NCBI GenBank assembly: GCA_004020365.1
Contig: SAQR01000003.1
Location: 1-64,000, forward strand
Reading direction: 5' to 3'
DNA from: Mesorhizobium sp.
GTDB taxonomy: Bacteria > Pseudomonadota > Alphaproteobacteria > Rhizobiales > Rhizobiaceae
DNA: 64,000 nt
Positions 1 through 9,211 of this stretch are shown here, one piece after another. Position 1 is the first letter of the stretch, and the number at the start of each line of letters is the position of its first letter. The translations under genes and the position numbers were made by a program. The notes below the pieces were generated by a model. It made no database searches. It had not been told where the DNA came from and was given only the letters and a program-made list of their open reading frames with translations.

Positions 1-502
1 ACAGCGCTGTTGAGGGCGCGCTCGCGAGCGGCTTCGCTACCGCCGACCTACACCATGCGATGGGACACGACCGGTTTCAACGGACAAGAGCGTTCGTTCA
101 CAGGCTCAGCCAGTTCGGCTCGATGACTAACCTTCGCTGCAGTTCCAGGACCGGAACGGGTCGATTGACAGCCCCTCTTTCGAGCCAAGCTGTCTCCGGG
201 TTCAGCCGCGACACAGGGGGAGGCATACCCCATTCGCGTTAGCTATGAACCCCCTGATACCTCGCACGTGCGAAGACCGCTCGCCACGTACCCGGAAGAG
301 ATGTATCCGAAATTGTCGCCAGGTTCGCCCTAGCTGCTGATGTAGCCGACCCACATCCCACCGCTCGCTACCCAAAAACGATGGGATTTCCCGCCCTCCT
401 CTCGGAGACGCTAAACCGCCATTTGATCTCGCTCCTACGGCTCCACCCGCCCTACGCCTAATTGGTATCGCCCACCTGTATGATACCGTGCTAATATTCT
501 AG
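1..502. other. Left-edge segment without a recognisable gene
   Basis: I see no credible coding sequence, RNA gene or clear regulatory structure here. Reading frames on both strands are short, broken by stops and lack recognisable motifs. The stretch may be intergenic, or decayed sequence at the edge of the polysaccharide region. Confidence 0.4.
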
Positions 503-667
503 CCGGCTTGGGAGGTTCCAATCGACCTCATTGCGAATGTTTTCGCCGGCGCGTGGGCTGCCGCGGTGCTTGCCGCCATCTGGTATGTCTGGAGGCGGCC
601 CTCGCTGCCCGTTGCCGAAAACCAGCAGGACCGCGATTTGCGGGAATGGCTGGACGGGCAGGTGTAG
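503..667 (+). pseudogene. Possible small single-TM protein or remnant lacking a start codon
   Basis: The frame opens after a TAG at 500-502 and ends at TAG 665-667. It encodes about 54 residues: a hydrophobic helix rich in Ala/Val/Leu/Trp (about residues 8-25), then an Arg-Arg pair and a polar tail ending in a Trp-Leu-Asp-Gly-Gln-Val stretch. This looks like a real one-pass membrane protein of the small phage- or accessory-type kind. No ATG, and no GTG or TTG with a ribosome site, precedes the hydrophobic segment, so it is either a degraded gene or a chance frame. I do not recognise the family. The remainder up to 904 shows nothing supportable. Confidence 0.25.
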
Positions 668-904
668 AGGGCGCTTGTGCCGCGGCGAAGCAGGCGCCCG
701 ACCCTGGTCGAAATGATACTTGCCGTCCCGGCGCCCGCGAAGAGCGCGCCCTACCCGGTGTTCGGCGAGGTCGTGCCGTAAGAACGGCGCGACCTCGAAA
801 TAGCGAAGACCGGTCGTCAGCGCGGCGTGTTAGCCAGCCTGGCAAGCACGCGCGGTCAGTTCACATATCTGCACAAACCGCGTCGAGCCGATCGGTTGGA
901 TTGG

Positions 905-1633
905 CTACCGGCTCGCCGAGCGCGAAAGAGCAGCTCCTGCTTGATCGGCACTCAGGAATTCGTCACGTTCGGCTATCCACAGATCCGCATAGTCGACATT
1001 CTGCCACTCGGCAAACCACGGACCGCCGCTTGTATAGTGGACCGCCTTGGGTGTGCCATGCGCCGGCTTTTCGTTCCAACCTTCAAGCCAGTTCCACTCT
1101 ACCGGCAGCGAGCCCAAATCCTCATCGGCAACCCACTGCATTCGGTGGAGGTAGGCGCCACTTTCGCGGTTCACGACCTCCGGCGTAAGCGATTTAACCG
1201 CAGGATGCGCGCAATTGAACAGCATCAGCGAGGACCAGTTTTTTCGCGGGTAGGATGTCTGGACGACGCCATCCATCTTGGTGGTGGCCTTCGGCGTATA
1301 GTCATGCTGGACGCAATAGACCGCCTTGTCCGACTTCGTGTATTCCAGCAAACCTGCGATGTCACCGAGCCACAGGAAGTCGCAATCGCAGAACAAGGCC
1401 CAGCCCATGTAGTCGGCGAGAAAAGGCGTGAGAAACCGCGTATAGGTGAACTCTGTTGACGCGAGCGGATCTTTTTCCCGCCAATACAGTTCGCGGGCAC
1501 GCAGCTCGTCCTGTTTGATTGGAATGACGGAGACAGGCACCGAAGCGTTTTTGAGCAAAGAGTGCCGCGCCACGTCGTAGGCGATCGGCTCACGGCTGTC
1601 CCATCCAACGAATACCCTAAACGCATCAGTCAT
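905..1633 (-). CDS. GT8-like glycosyltransferase
   Basis: This 242-residue protein looks like a retaining GT-A-fold glycosyltransferase. The N-terminus has the pattern FVGWDSREPIAYD, typical of a nucleotide-sugar site, followed by a hydrophobic strand ending in Asp83-Cys-Asp85, a DxD metal/UDP-sugar motif. A later HYTSGGPW segment resembles the second metal-binding His region of GT8-like enzymes. I chose the ATG at 1633 because it directly precedes the conserved TDAFRVFVGWD strand; an in-frame codon 13 residues upstream adds only unconserved sequence. It probably acts in the cytoplasm on a surface glycan, since the next genes are also glycosyltransferases. Donor and acceptor cannot be read from the sequence. 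Confidence 0.75.
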   Translation of the reverse strand: MTDAFRVFVGWDSREPIAYDVARHSLLKNASVPVSVIPIKQDELRARELYWREKDPLASTEFTYTRFLTPFLADYMGWALFCDCDFLWLGDIAGLLEYTKSDKAVYCVQHDYTPKATTKMDGVVQTSYPRKNWSSLMLFNCAHPAVKSLTPEVVNRESGAYLHRMQWVADEDLGSLPVEWNWLEGWNEKPAHGTPKAVHYTSGGPWFAEWQNVDYADLWIAERDEFLSADQAGAALSRSASR

Positions 1634-1711
1634 ATTCAGTACCTTGGCTCCAATTTCAAAACGGTCGTACACTAACTGTCTGGCGGTGGCTCGGCAACAA
1701 TGGCGCGGAAA

Positions 1712-2527
1712 TTAACCAGAGCGATTTCTGAAACCCGCGGATTTGCCCCTCACCCCGGCCCGGCTTTCCTCGGCGCAGCTCGACTTGCCGGCCAACGCGA
1801 CAAGCGCCCATTTCTGATAGGTGTAGCCGGCCGAATAAGCGGCGACCATCGCGCCGGTCGAACCGTCCAGAAACCCCAGCCTGAAGACATAGCTGTTCAT
1901 ATAAGCCCAGACCGAGCGCAAAATCGCCTTGCCGATCGAGCTTTTTTTTCCTTCGGCCAGCAGCCGCGCGGCGGACGCTTGCGCGTATCTGCCGATCTTG
2001 TCATGCGCGTCCGCCAGGTCGGCGATCGAGTCATGCTCGATGGGATGGGAGAATCGCCCGACCTTGCCATTCACCACCACCTTCTCATGCACGGTGTCGT
2101 CGCTGAAGCGGCCGGAGCGGCGACGAAATATCCTGAGCACCAGATCGGGCGACCAGCCGCCATGGCGGACAATGCGCCCACAAAAGCGCGATCGTCTTGG
2201 TATTTCGAAGCCGTCACAGCCTTTCGGGTTGGCGATGGCGGCCCTGATTTCCGCGGCCAGCGGCGGCTCGACCCATTCGTCGGCATCAAGCGAAAGGACC
2301 CAATCGCCTGTTGCCGCGGCGAGGGCGCGGTTTTTCTGCGCGCCGAAACCCGGCCAATCCAAGGTGATCAGCACCTTGGCCCCGAGGCCGCTGGCGATGT
2401 CCCTGGTTTGATCGGTGCTGTTATTGTCGAGGACGACGATTTCGTCGGCAAAATCTACCGAGCGAAGGCAACGTGCAATGCACGCCTCCTCGTTGCGGCT
2501 GATTATGACGACTGAGAGCGCCGGCAC
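1712..2527 (-). CDS. GT2 glycosyltransferase, WaaE/KdtX-like
   Basis: The 271-residue protein begins directly with a GT2 fold (LSVVIISRNEEACIARCL), has the DNNSTDQT segment and the metal-binding DxD as LSLDADEW near residues 79-85. The length and the later FCGRIVRHGGWSPD and DDTVHEKV stretches are those of WaaE/KdtX-type LPS-core glucosyltransferases, which use a UDP-sugar to extend a lipid-linked or core acceptor at the inner membrane. The C-terminal half carries the aromatic and hydrophobic residues usual for this group. It lies 78 bp upstream of the GT8-like gene on the same strand, consistent with co-transcription. The last about 25 residues are low in conservation and may be strain-specific. 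Confidence 0.8.
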   Translation of the reverse strand: MPALSVVIISRNEEACIARCLRSVDFADEIVVLDNNSTDQTRDIASGLGAKVLITLDWPGFGAQKNRALAAATGDWVLSLDADEWVEPPLAAEIRAAIANPKGCDGFEIPRRSRFCGRIVRHGGWSPDLVLRIFRRRSGRFSDDTVHEKVVVNGKVGRFSHPIEHDSIADLADAHDKIGRYAQASAARLLAEGKKSSIGKAILRSVWAYMNSYVFRLGFLDGSTGAMVAAYSAGYTYQKWALVALAGKSSCAEESRAGVRGKSAGFRNRSG

Positions 2528-2633
2528 GGTCAGACAGTTCCGGCATCAAAACTGCGGCTGTTGTTCAAATGAAACTGTCCCCCGGCCGGTTGGCACTTTG
2601 GTGATACTAACGGATTCAAAAAATATGTCGAAA

Positions 2634-3803
2634 TTATTTCAGGTCGAGACTTTCGTAGAGCGCTATCATTCTCCTGATCATGACGTTGAAATCGTAGTGT
2701 TCGGCTGCCGCCCTCGCCCTGGCCGCAGTCTCAGGCCATGACGACAGTTGCAGCGCGCGGGCAAGCCCGTCGGCGAGCTCGTTTACGCTGGCTGCGTCGC
2801 AAACAAGCTTCGGCTCGAAGCGATCGACAAGCTCGCGCGCCCCACACCCGGTGCTGACCACGGCGGGCAAGCCGCTGGCCATGGCTTCGATCACCACTGT
2901 GCCGAATGGATCATAGATGGAAGGCAGCACGGCAATGTCGGCGGCGCCGTACCATGGCAGCGTATCTTTTTGCGGCCCCAGCATGCGGAGCCTTGCACCA
3001 AGACCAAGCCTGTCGCCGGCCTGCTTGAAGACATCGGCGCGCGAATCGTGGCCGACGACCCACAATTCCGGCTCGCCATCGAGCCTGGCGACAGCCTTCA
3101 TCAAGGGAAGCAGTCCCTTTCGCGCAAAACCCGAGCCGACAAACAGGACGATCGACCTGTTTTCGTCGACGTCGAGCCGCGCGCGGACCGCGGCCCGATG
3201 CTGCTTGCGCAACTTAGGGTTGAAGCGGTCCAGGTCGACCCCGTTGGGAATATGGTGCACGCGTTCGGCCGGATAGTCGTAGTGACGGACAACGTCCTCA
3301 GCCACCATTTTCGAAATGGCAATCACCGCTTTAAGCCGTGGGCTGGCATAGGTCGCGCGCTCGAGGCGCAGCGTCTGGCGGTGAAACGGGCTCAGCGCCA
3401 TCGCTGCCCTGCCAAGCCGCGTCTCGAAACGCGCGCGCTCGGCAAGGTAGGCGGCATGAACGCCCTCCCCGGCCCGGAAGACGTCGCAGCAGGGAAGGCG
3501 ATCGTTGCTCTGCACCAGGGCCGGCGGCATTTCGGCGATCTTGCGGCAGGCGGCTCGAGCAAAGGACGTCGCCCGCAGGGAGCGGGGAAAGCGGCGGCCG
3601 GCGCACTGGATGAACTCTATGCCTTCGTTTCGCGGCCAGTCGCCTGACAGCACGGCCACCGGCCGTTGACGCGTGGCGAACGCCGCCATGATGTTTTCCA
3701 GCATGATCTCGCCTCCGCCAAAGGGCGCGTAGCGCTGGCGCACGAACAGGATAGGCGTCTTCGGGTCAGCCTGAACCCGTTGATCATGCGGTGACAAATC
3801 CAT
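2634..3803 (-). CDS. GT4 family glycosyltransferase
   Basis: A 389-residue GT-B-fold enzyme. The N-terminal domain has the glycine-rich acceptor loop RYAPFGGGEIMLENI at about residues 25-40. The C-terminal domain shows the GT4 signature: ISKMVAEDV, IPNGVDLDRF, the phosphate-binding IVLFVGSGFARKG, and the E-x7-E type donor motif in DPFGTVVIEAMASGLP. GT4 enzymes transfer sugars from nucleotide donors with retention, usually in LPS, capsule or exopolysaccharide assembly. It is followed on the same strand by the GT2 and GT8-like genes, so the three may form one transcription unit. Sugar specificity is not readable. Confidence 0.85.
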   Translation of the reverse strand: MDLSPHDQRVQADPKTPILFVRQRYAPFGGGEIMLENIMAAFATRQRPVAVLSGDWPRNEGIEFIQCAGRRFPRSLRATSFARAACRKIAEMPPALVQSNDRLPCCDVFRAGEGVHAAYLAERARFETRLGRAAMALSPFHRQTLRLERATYASPRLKAVIAISKMVAEDVVRHYDYPAERVHHIPNGVDLDRFNPKLRKQHRAAVRARLDVDENRSIVLFVGSGFARKGLLPLMKAVARLDGEPELWVVGHDSRADVFKQAGDRLGLGARLRMLGPQKDTLPWYGAADIAVLPSIYDPFGTVVIEAMASGLPAVVSTGCGARELVDRFEPKLVCDAASVNELADGLARALQLSSWPETAARARAAAEHYDFNVMIRRMIALYESLDLK

Positions 3804-3976
3804 GTGACCTCGCTACGCCCTTTTGCACCCCGATCAAGCTTTCCAACTTGGCGGGACTTTGCTCGCAGTCTATTAAGCGTGGCAAGCCGGTCCTGGATAG
3901 GGGCGCTGGCGTACAGTTCCGCGTGGTTGCGGCTATGCCACGACGGTAGACTGCTTTCAAGGCGAGGTTTTTGCCG

Positions 3977-4894
3977 ATGACCACCAGCCATGTCTCGCCT
4001 GCCGACAACGCCGTCTCGGGCAAACGCAAAGTCGGCGTGATCCGCCGCCTGGAGCGCTCGTTGCGACCGGGGCTGCGAAATCTCCGCGGTCTGGTCAAGG
4101 AGCCGTTTCTAGCCTGGGCGCATCCGGAAGCTCTGGCTTTTTACCGCAGAGCGATGCAAACCGCTTATCTGCCGGACGACCTGATCGACGTCGTCCCGCA
4201 ACTCAAGATCCTGTATCTCGCCACGCCGAAGGCGGCGAGCAGCCGCATTCGCAGCAACCTTGCAGCCATGATCGGCAATGACACCGTGTCGGAGTGGCGT
4301 AGCGACCAGAACTGGAAGGTGCACAACCGAAAGGCGTCGAGCTTGCAGGCGCCTCGCCATGGCATCGTGCAGTTCCATCGCATGGCCACAAGTCCCGAAG
4401 CCTTGCGGTTCACCTTCGTTCGCAATCCCTATACAAGGCTGTTGTCGTGCTGGGCCGACCAATATCGCGACCGCCCGCTTGTGCCTGGCTATGGCAGGGT
4501 GGAGGTCTATCTGGCGCATCGCGAAAGGGCAGATCCGGCGCTGCCTGTCGGTGCCGACAAGAGCCTGTCGTTTGCCGATTTCGTCGCTTTTGCCTGCACG
4601 ACCTCGACATGGCGCATCGACAAGCATTGGCAGAGGCAAAGCGACATCATCGAGCTTCCAGGCGTTGTGTTCGACCTCATCGGCAAGACCGAGACTTTCG
4701 CACGGGATTTCGAACGGGTTCTCGATCATGTCGGTGCAAGCGAGGAAATGCGACGCGCGGCGATGCCACCGCTGCACACCTCGTCGCGGCGCAGGCTTGC
4801 CGACTATTTCACGCCGGAACTGGCCGATACCATCTACCGCGCCTATGAGCGCGACTTCGATCAGTTTGGCTATCCGCGCGCGCTTCCAGAGTGA
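3977..4894 (+). CDS. Sulfotransferase, carbohydrate type (Sulfotransfer_2-like)
   Basis: This 305-residue protein has the two PAPS-binding elements of carbohydrate sulfotransferases: a P-loop-like TPKAASSRIRSNL at residues 83-95 (5'-phosphosulfate site) and RFTFVRNPYTRLLSCW at about 144-159 (3'-phosphate site, with the conserved Arg and Ser). The C-terminus ends in the family's ERDFDQFGYP-type segment. I chose ATG 3977 over a TTG two codons upstream. Such enzymes transfer sulfate from PAPS to hydroxyl groups of glycans. Its neighbours are glycosyltransferases and a second sulfotransferase, so a sulfated surface polysaccharide is the reasonable inference. It is the only plus-strand gene in the first 12 kb. 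Confidence 0.82.
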   Translation: MTTSHVSPADNAVSGKRKVGVIRRLERSLRPGLRNLRGLVKEPFLAWAHPEALAFYRRAMQTAYLPDDLIDVVPQLKILYLATPKAASSRIRSNLAAMIGNDTVSEWRSDQNWKVHNRKASSLQAPRHGIVQFHRMATSPEALRFTFVRNPYTRLLSCWADQYRDRPLVPGYGRVEVYLAHRERADPALPVGADKSLSFADFVAFACTTSTWRIDKHWQRQSDIIELPGVVFDLIGKTETFARDFERVLDHVGASEEMRRAAMPPLHTSSRRRLADYFTPELADTIYRAYERDFDQFGYPRALPE

Positions 4895-4915
4895 ACAATC
4901 GGCGCGACGGGACCC

Positions 4916-5611
4916 TTAGAGATACCCGAACGCCTGCATCAGCGGTTTGCCGCGTCCCTCGGTAAGCTCCTTCAACTCCATTTGACCCAGTTCGGTCTTC
5001 CAGCGGCCGCGACCATCATAGATCGGCTTGTTGACCTGCTGGTTGCGGAGCGCTTCATGTTGCGTCTCAACCTCGGCTTCGGCCGGCTTGAACCATTGCT
5101 GCGGGTTCCTGTGGTAGTCGAGCAGCTCCGAACTGAAGGACAGATCGAGAAAGCCGCAGATGCGCTCGACGATCCTGGCCGGATCCTCGACCAGATCCTC
5201 ATAGCGGTAGATCAGCACATCCGGCGCTTCCTGCTCGGCAAGAACCAGCGCATTGTCGTCGATCCAGCGGCCGAGCGCCTCCGCTGGATCGCCGAGACGT
5301 TTGGCCAGCGACGCCACGACGTCGCGCCCGTCGCGCACCGGCATCACGAAACGCGCGCCTGGCACGAGCCGGCGGATCCGGCCGACGCGACGGATATGCC
5401 GCGGCGTCTTTTCGAGCAGAAAGGTCTTTCCGGCGCCAAGCGCGGCGCGCTTCAGCTTCCAGTAGCGGAACATCGCCAGTGGGGTCCATTTGAAGAAAAC
5501 GTTGGTTTCCTGGAAAGGCAGGTAGACGTCGGGATGGGAGGCGAGAATTGTCGCAATCAGGGTTGTGCCGCTATGCCCGCAGCCGCATACGAATCCGGTG
5601 CATCGGATCAA
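4916..5611 (-). CDS. Sulfotransferase family protein (PAPS-dependent)
   Basis: The 231-residue protein opens with the PAPS P-loop CGCGHSGTT at residues 9-17, directly after a hydrophobic strand, and has the 3'-phosphate-binding RDGRDVVASL at 93-102 and YEDLVEDP, a typical sulfotransferase core element. It belongs to the Sulfotransfer_1/_3 group, distinct from the neighbouring Sulfotransfer_2-type enzyme, with which it is convergent (stops 21 bp apart). It is shorter than cytosolic sulfotransferases (about 290 residues) but contains both cofactor motifs. The role is probably O-sulfation of a saccharide made by this locus; the acceptor is unknown. Confidence 0.8.
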   Translation of the reverse strand: MIRCTGFVCGCGHSGTTLIATILASHPDVYLPFQETNVFFKWTPLAMFRYWKLKRAALGAGKTFLLEKTPRHIRRVGRIRRLVPGARFVMPVRDGRDVVASLAKRLGDPAEALGRWIDDNALVLAEQEAPDVLIYRYEDLVEDPARIVERICGFLDLSFSSELLDYHRNPQQWFKPAEAEVETQHEALRNQQVNKPIYDGRGRWKTELGQMELKELTEGRGKPLMQAFGYL

Positions 5612-5625
5612 TTCACACCTGCCTT

Positions 5626-6711
5626 TCAGCGATTGTAAATATCGATCAAGGCATTGGCGATCCGTTGCGAAGCCGGCACCTTTGGATCAATCGACAGATT
5701 GGCATTCAGGAAGTCCCGGCTTTGCTCAAAATAAGTTGGTCTTGACCTGACCGCAGCGCGGATATTCTCGACGAGGTCATGCTCCGACAATGTTGGTTTG
5801 AAAGCGCCCATAGGGCTGTCGAACTCGACCATGGGCGAAACCAGCGGAAACAGCACCACCGGAATGCCGCAGGCGATTGCTTCATAAACAGTGGTGCTTG
5901 GGCGCGTTACGAGCGCCAGAGCGTCCGGGAGCAACTGTGCGAAATCCAGGGGCGATTTGTTCGGCATATCAACTTTTGCGAACATCGTGGGATGGACACT
6001 AACGACATAGGCAAGGCCGAGTTTCGCGCATGCGGCTGCCACGGCTTCAATCGCTTGGCGATCTGCGGGGTCCTCGATATTCCCCTTGAAGTTGACCAGC
6101 ACAAAAAGCCCTTCTTCGTGCCTGGCACCAGCGCTTGCGGCGGCACCCTCAATGACCGGGGAGCCGACAACGTAGGCCGGCTGTCGTCTTTGCTGCAGCG
6201 CCGCTGGTCCCATCGACAGGATATAGTCAGCTCTTACAAATCGATGCGGCCGCAGCTCTCGCGCACCTCCGACGAGACCGACCACACGGACCATGCCGAA
6301 GTTGATCGAATCTATAAATCGCCTAAAAAATTGCGGCGCATAGTCACTTCCAGTCACCAGCATGTCACCGGGCCTGATCATCCGCTCGAGCTCGCCAAAG
6401 CCGATATGCGATATTCCCCGGGCGTCGAGTTCAGGTCGCGCTACGCCGCCGCGTTTCAATCCATCGAGATGCGCGAACACGCAGCGGATTCCGCGGTCAA
6501 CCAGCATATCTGCCGCGTCAGCCAGCAGGCGAACATTGTTGCGGTTGTGTGGGACGAAATAGACAGTCCTGGTGGCTGCCCTGCCGCGAGCATAGATACG
6601 CCCGCGCTTGAACAGATTTCCTGGATGCACAAGCCGGTACGCCGCGAGGAGCCGCTGCACAAAGCCATCGCTGACAGGAGAAGACGCCTTGTTTCCCAAA
6701 CTACTACCCAA
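5626..6711 (-). CDS. GT-B-fold glycosyltransferase-like protein
   Basis: This 361-residue protein has no family I can name firmly. The C-terminal third looks like the donor half of a GT-B glycosyltransferase or CDP-glycerol transferase-like enzyme: YVVSVHPTMF, then LALVTRPSTTVYEAIACGIPVVLFP at about residues 283-307, the Ser/Thr-x-x-Glu-Ala phosphate-sugar loop. The N-terminal half has FVPHNRNNVRLL and VTGSDYAPQFF and resembles a Rossmann-like acceptor domain. It sits 14 bp upstream of the sulfotransferase on the same strand, which suggests that the two genes are co-expressed and work on one glycan. Confidence 0.55.
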   Translation of the reverse strand: MGSSLGNKASSPVSDGFVQRLLAAYRLVHPGNLFKRGRIYARGRAATRTVYFVPHNRNNVRLLADAADMLVDRGIRCVFAHLDGLKRGGVARPELDARGISHIGFGELERMIRPGDMLVTGSDYAPQFFRRFIDSINFGMVRVVGLVGGARELRPHRFVRADYILSMGPAALQQRRQPAYVVGSPVIEGAAASAGARHEEGLFVLVNFKGNIEDPADRQAIEAVAAACAKLGLAYVVSVHPTMFAKVDMPNKSPLDFAQLLPDALALVTRPSTTVYEAIACGIPVVLFPLVSPMVEFDSPMGAFKPTLSEHDLVENIRAAVRSRPTYFEQSRDFLNANLSIDPKVPASQRIANALIDIYNR

Positions 6712-6853
6712 AGATATGCATCGCCTCTTATCCGCAAAATTTAGAACGGCCGCCCGCCGGTTAGTTTACAATGCTCTCGCCGTCAAGAAAGGCGCTTAAC
6801 TCTCCGCCGGTTGTAACCTGCCTGGCACACTCGCGATGCCTTGCGCGGTGGAT

Positions 6854-8026
6854 TCAATCAGCGCTGATGAGTGAGCCCAGGTGGTTTTGTGCGTCTTCCA
6901 TCACCGCGGCCCAAGGCCGTTCCCGTTTCGAGACCAGCACGGCGGAAGGATAGTAGGGCGTGCGATCGCCCTCGACCGGCCAGGAACGTTTGAACCCATC
7001 GCCAAGAATAAAGACCGACGGGATGCCGAGCGCGCCCGCCAGATGCGCCCCGGTATTGCTGATGGTTACCACGGCGTCCATCGCGGCAACCTGCGCCGCG
7101 AAAAGATCCATGTCGACAAGTTGATCCACCAAGACGTCGTGCAAGATGCGCGCGGGATCACCATCGGTCAGGATTTTCAGGTCGGGCTCGATCCGGCCAT
7201 ATTGCAGCGAAACGAACCGGATGTCCGGACGGCTGATAAGCCCGCGCCATGCCGTAAGTGGCGGCAGGTCCTTGCCAGGATTGGAGCTGCCCCATGCGAT
7301 GCCGACCAACGGCAGGTCATCCTTGCGATAGCGGGCGCGAAGTTCAGCGACCCGCGCCGGATCCGGCTTGAGGGGAACAAAATGCTCCCGGATCGTGGTC
7401 TCATTCGTCTCGAACACGGCAGTAAGATGCTGAACGCCGGCGAAGAGCTGGGCCTCGTCATAGGCGGCCTTGGTCCCCGGGCCGACGGCCCGCACATCGG
7501 CGGCGGGAAATGTCCGCTGAAACAGCGGCACCAAGCGGTGCTCGACCAGGACGATCAGGCGAGCCGCGCGGGCGAGCGCGCGGCCGACGGAACTCGCATG
7601 GTGGATCGCGGTGGCCAGACCCTGCTTTTCGGTCTCCATCAGATCGACGAGCAGGACCTGGCCCGAGATATCCTGGCCGAGCCATTCGCCGTCGACGCGG
7701 CCCTCGACGATGTGGCGCCGGGCGATCTTGAGCTCGGCCGCAGGGCCGTAGGCGCCCATACGCATCAGCGCCTTGCTAAGTTCGTCGAGCAGGTGGACCT
7801 CGCGTCTCGACTTCGCGATCGATCCCAGCGCCAAGGCTTTCGGCAGCGCCGCCGACCAGTCGCGCGCCTCGATGCTTCGCCTATAGTCCGCCATCTGATC
7901 GGCAATGTCGCTATCGCGCCAGCGCAGGAAAAGCTGCCGCCGGTGACGACGGAACCAGACCTTGTAATTGTAGCCTGCGAGCGCCACAACGCGGCGAACC
8001 CGGCCAAGCAGTTGACTAGCTTCCAT
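6854..8026 (-). CDS. GT9-like GT-B glycosyltransferase, paralogue 1 of 3
   Basis: About 390 residues from the ATG at 8026, which has GGTGGAG 8 nt upstream and overlaps the stop of the preceding gene by 11 bp; a longer upstream frame is an unlikely extension. The N-terminal third is helical with TPR-like character (MADYRRSIEARDWSAALPKA). The C-terminal half matches the heptosyltransferase/GT41-like donor domain: LVGIAWGSSNPGKDLPP, FVSLQYG, LVDMDLFAAQVAAMDAVV and TISNTGAHLAGALGIPSV. The same motifs recur in the next two genes, so this is the end of a tandem triplication. It probably transfers a sugar to a cell-surface or protein acceptor. The substrate is unknown. Confidence 0.7.
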   Translation of the reverse strand: MEASQLLGRVRRVVALAGYNYKVWFRRHRRQLFLRWRDSDIADQMADYRRSIEARDWSAALPKALALGSIAKSRREVHLLDELSKALMRMGAYGPAAELKIARRHIVEGRVDGEWLGQDISGQVLLVDLMETEKQGLATAIHHASSVGRALARAARLIVLVEHRLVPLFQRTFPAADVRAVGPGTKAAYDEAQLFAGVQHLTAVFETNETTIREHFVPLKPDPARVAELRARYRKDDLPLVGIAWGSSNPGKDLPPLTAWRGLISRPDIRFVSLQYGRIEPDLKILTDGDPARILHDVLVDQLVDMDLFAAQVAAMDAVVTISNTGAHLAGALGIPSVFILGDGFKRSWPVEGDRTPYYPSAVLVSKRERPWAAVMEDAQNHLGSLISAD

Positions 8027-9203
8027 CACCAGCTCCACCGACGATTTGCGCAACCCGTCCACCTGCTTCCCGCATGGCGGACGCCCACGCCCGGCCGCCC
8101 TTTCGCACCAGTCGAACGCTTGGATATGTGGCGACGGTCTCGCCGAAGGCAGGCCACGACAGCCGAAACCCATCGTCGAGCATGACGACAGTCGGGACGC
8201 CAAGCGCTCCGGCCAGATTGGCGCCGGTATTGCTGATCGTCACCACCGCATCGAGCGCTGCGATTTGCGCGGCAAAGCGGTCCATATCCGACAACTGGTC
8301 GACGGAAGCGTCATGGATGATGCGTCCCGGCGCCCAGCGTTCGAATTCGGCGAGCGCTGGCCCGACATCGCCATACTGCATACTGATGAAACGTCCCGGC
8401 AGATTGCCGAGCAGCGCCCGCCAATCGTCCAGAACCGGCAGGTCCTTGCTCTTGTTCAGGCTTCCCCAGGCGAAGCCGATAAGAGGCCCTGGGCCACGAT
8501 CGAGATAGGTGCTGCGCAGCTGGGCGACCAGTCGGTGGTCCGGCTCCAACGGAACGAAGGGCGCGCGCGCTGTCGGCTCATCCGGCCAGAAGTACCTCGC
8601 CAATGTCTCGAAACAGGCGAAGACATCGGCGTCCACCGCAGCCAGCTCTCCTTCTCGCTCTAGCCTGACATCGAGCGCAGGATAGGTTCGGCGATAGAGT
8701 GGTGCGAGTCGCGGCTCGACGAAGACGGTGCATCGGTCGGCAGCTGCGACCACCGGCCCAAGCAGCGACGCGAACTGGAGGAAGATTGCAAGATCACCTT
8801 CGCGCCGCTCGACGGCAAGCCTGCGACCCGCAAGATCACTGCCATCCCATTCGGGCCGGCCTGGCACTTGCTTGCTCGACGCAATCAACTGCCAGGCACG
8901 ATTGCCGCCGCGGAGACGTCTCAGTCCACGCCCAGCTTTTTTGACAAGCCCGCGATCGCCAAGCTGCTCACCGAGCAGGCCGAGTGCCAGCGCGTGTTCC
9001 CGGGCCGCCTGCCAGTCATGCCGTTCGACACTCTGCGCCATCAGGCTCGCATGCCGTTTGACGCTTTCGTCAGCATGGCGCGAGGGGCGCTTAAAAAACT
9101 TCTTTGCCCGATCGAGAACCTTCTGCAGCCGCTTGCCGTCAACACCTTGCGGGCGCAAGTCGGCGGCTCTTGCCTTTTCAAGGATTGACCGTCTGCTCGG
9201 CAC
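8016..9203 (-). CDS. GT9-like GT-B glycosyltransferase, paralogue 2 of 3
   Basis: About 395 residues with the paralogue family's layout: basic helical N-terminus, TPR-like repeats (HDWQAAREHALALGLLGEQ), then a GT-B donor domain with LIGFAWGSLNKSKDLP, FISMQYGDVGP, LSDMDRFAAQIAALDAVV and TISNTGANLAGALGVPTV. I prefer the GTG start at 9203, which has GAGGG five bases upstream; a TTG at 9215 overlapping the previous stop (TTGA) is possible. Either way the gene is translationally coupled to paralogue 3 upstream and overlaps paralogue 1 downstream. Function is inferred from fold only. Confidence 0.7.
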   Translation of the reverse strand: MPSRRSILEKARAADLRPQGVDGKRLQKVLDRAKKFFKRPSRHADESVKRHASLMAQSVERHDWQAAREHALALGLLGEQLGDRGLVKKAGRGLRRLRGGNRAWQLIASSKQVPGRPEWDGSDLAGRRLAVERREGDLAIFLQFASLLGPVVAAADRCTVFVEPRLAPLYRRTYPALDVRLEREGELAAVDADVFACFETLARYFWPDEPTARAPFVPLEPDHRLVAQLRSTYLDRGPGPLIGFAWGSLNKSKDLPVLDDWRALLGNLPGRFISMQYGDVGPALAEFERWAPGRIIHDASVDQLSDMDRFAAQIAALDAVVTISNTGANLAGALGVPTVVMLDDGFRLSWPAFGETVATYPSVRLVRKGGRAWASAMREAGGRVAQIVGGAGDGS

Positions 9204-9211
9204 AGCGACCC

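Noticed and set aside
508-1188. A 226-codon plus-strand reading frame overlapping the first glycosyltransferase
   Set aside because: It has Arg/Ser-rich GC-driven composition, no motif, and lies antisense to a well-supported GT8-like gene.
6881-8185. A long plus-strand frame opposite GT9-like paralogue 1
   Set aside because: It is an antisense shadow of a GC-rich gene. The minus-strand frame has the conserved motifs and ribosome site.
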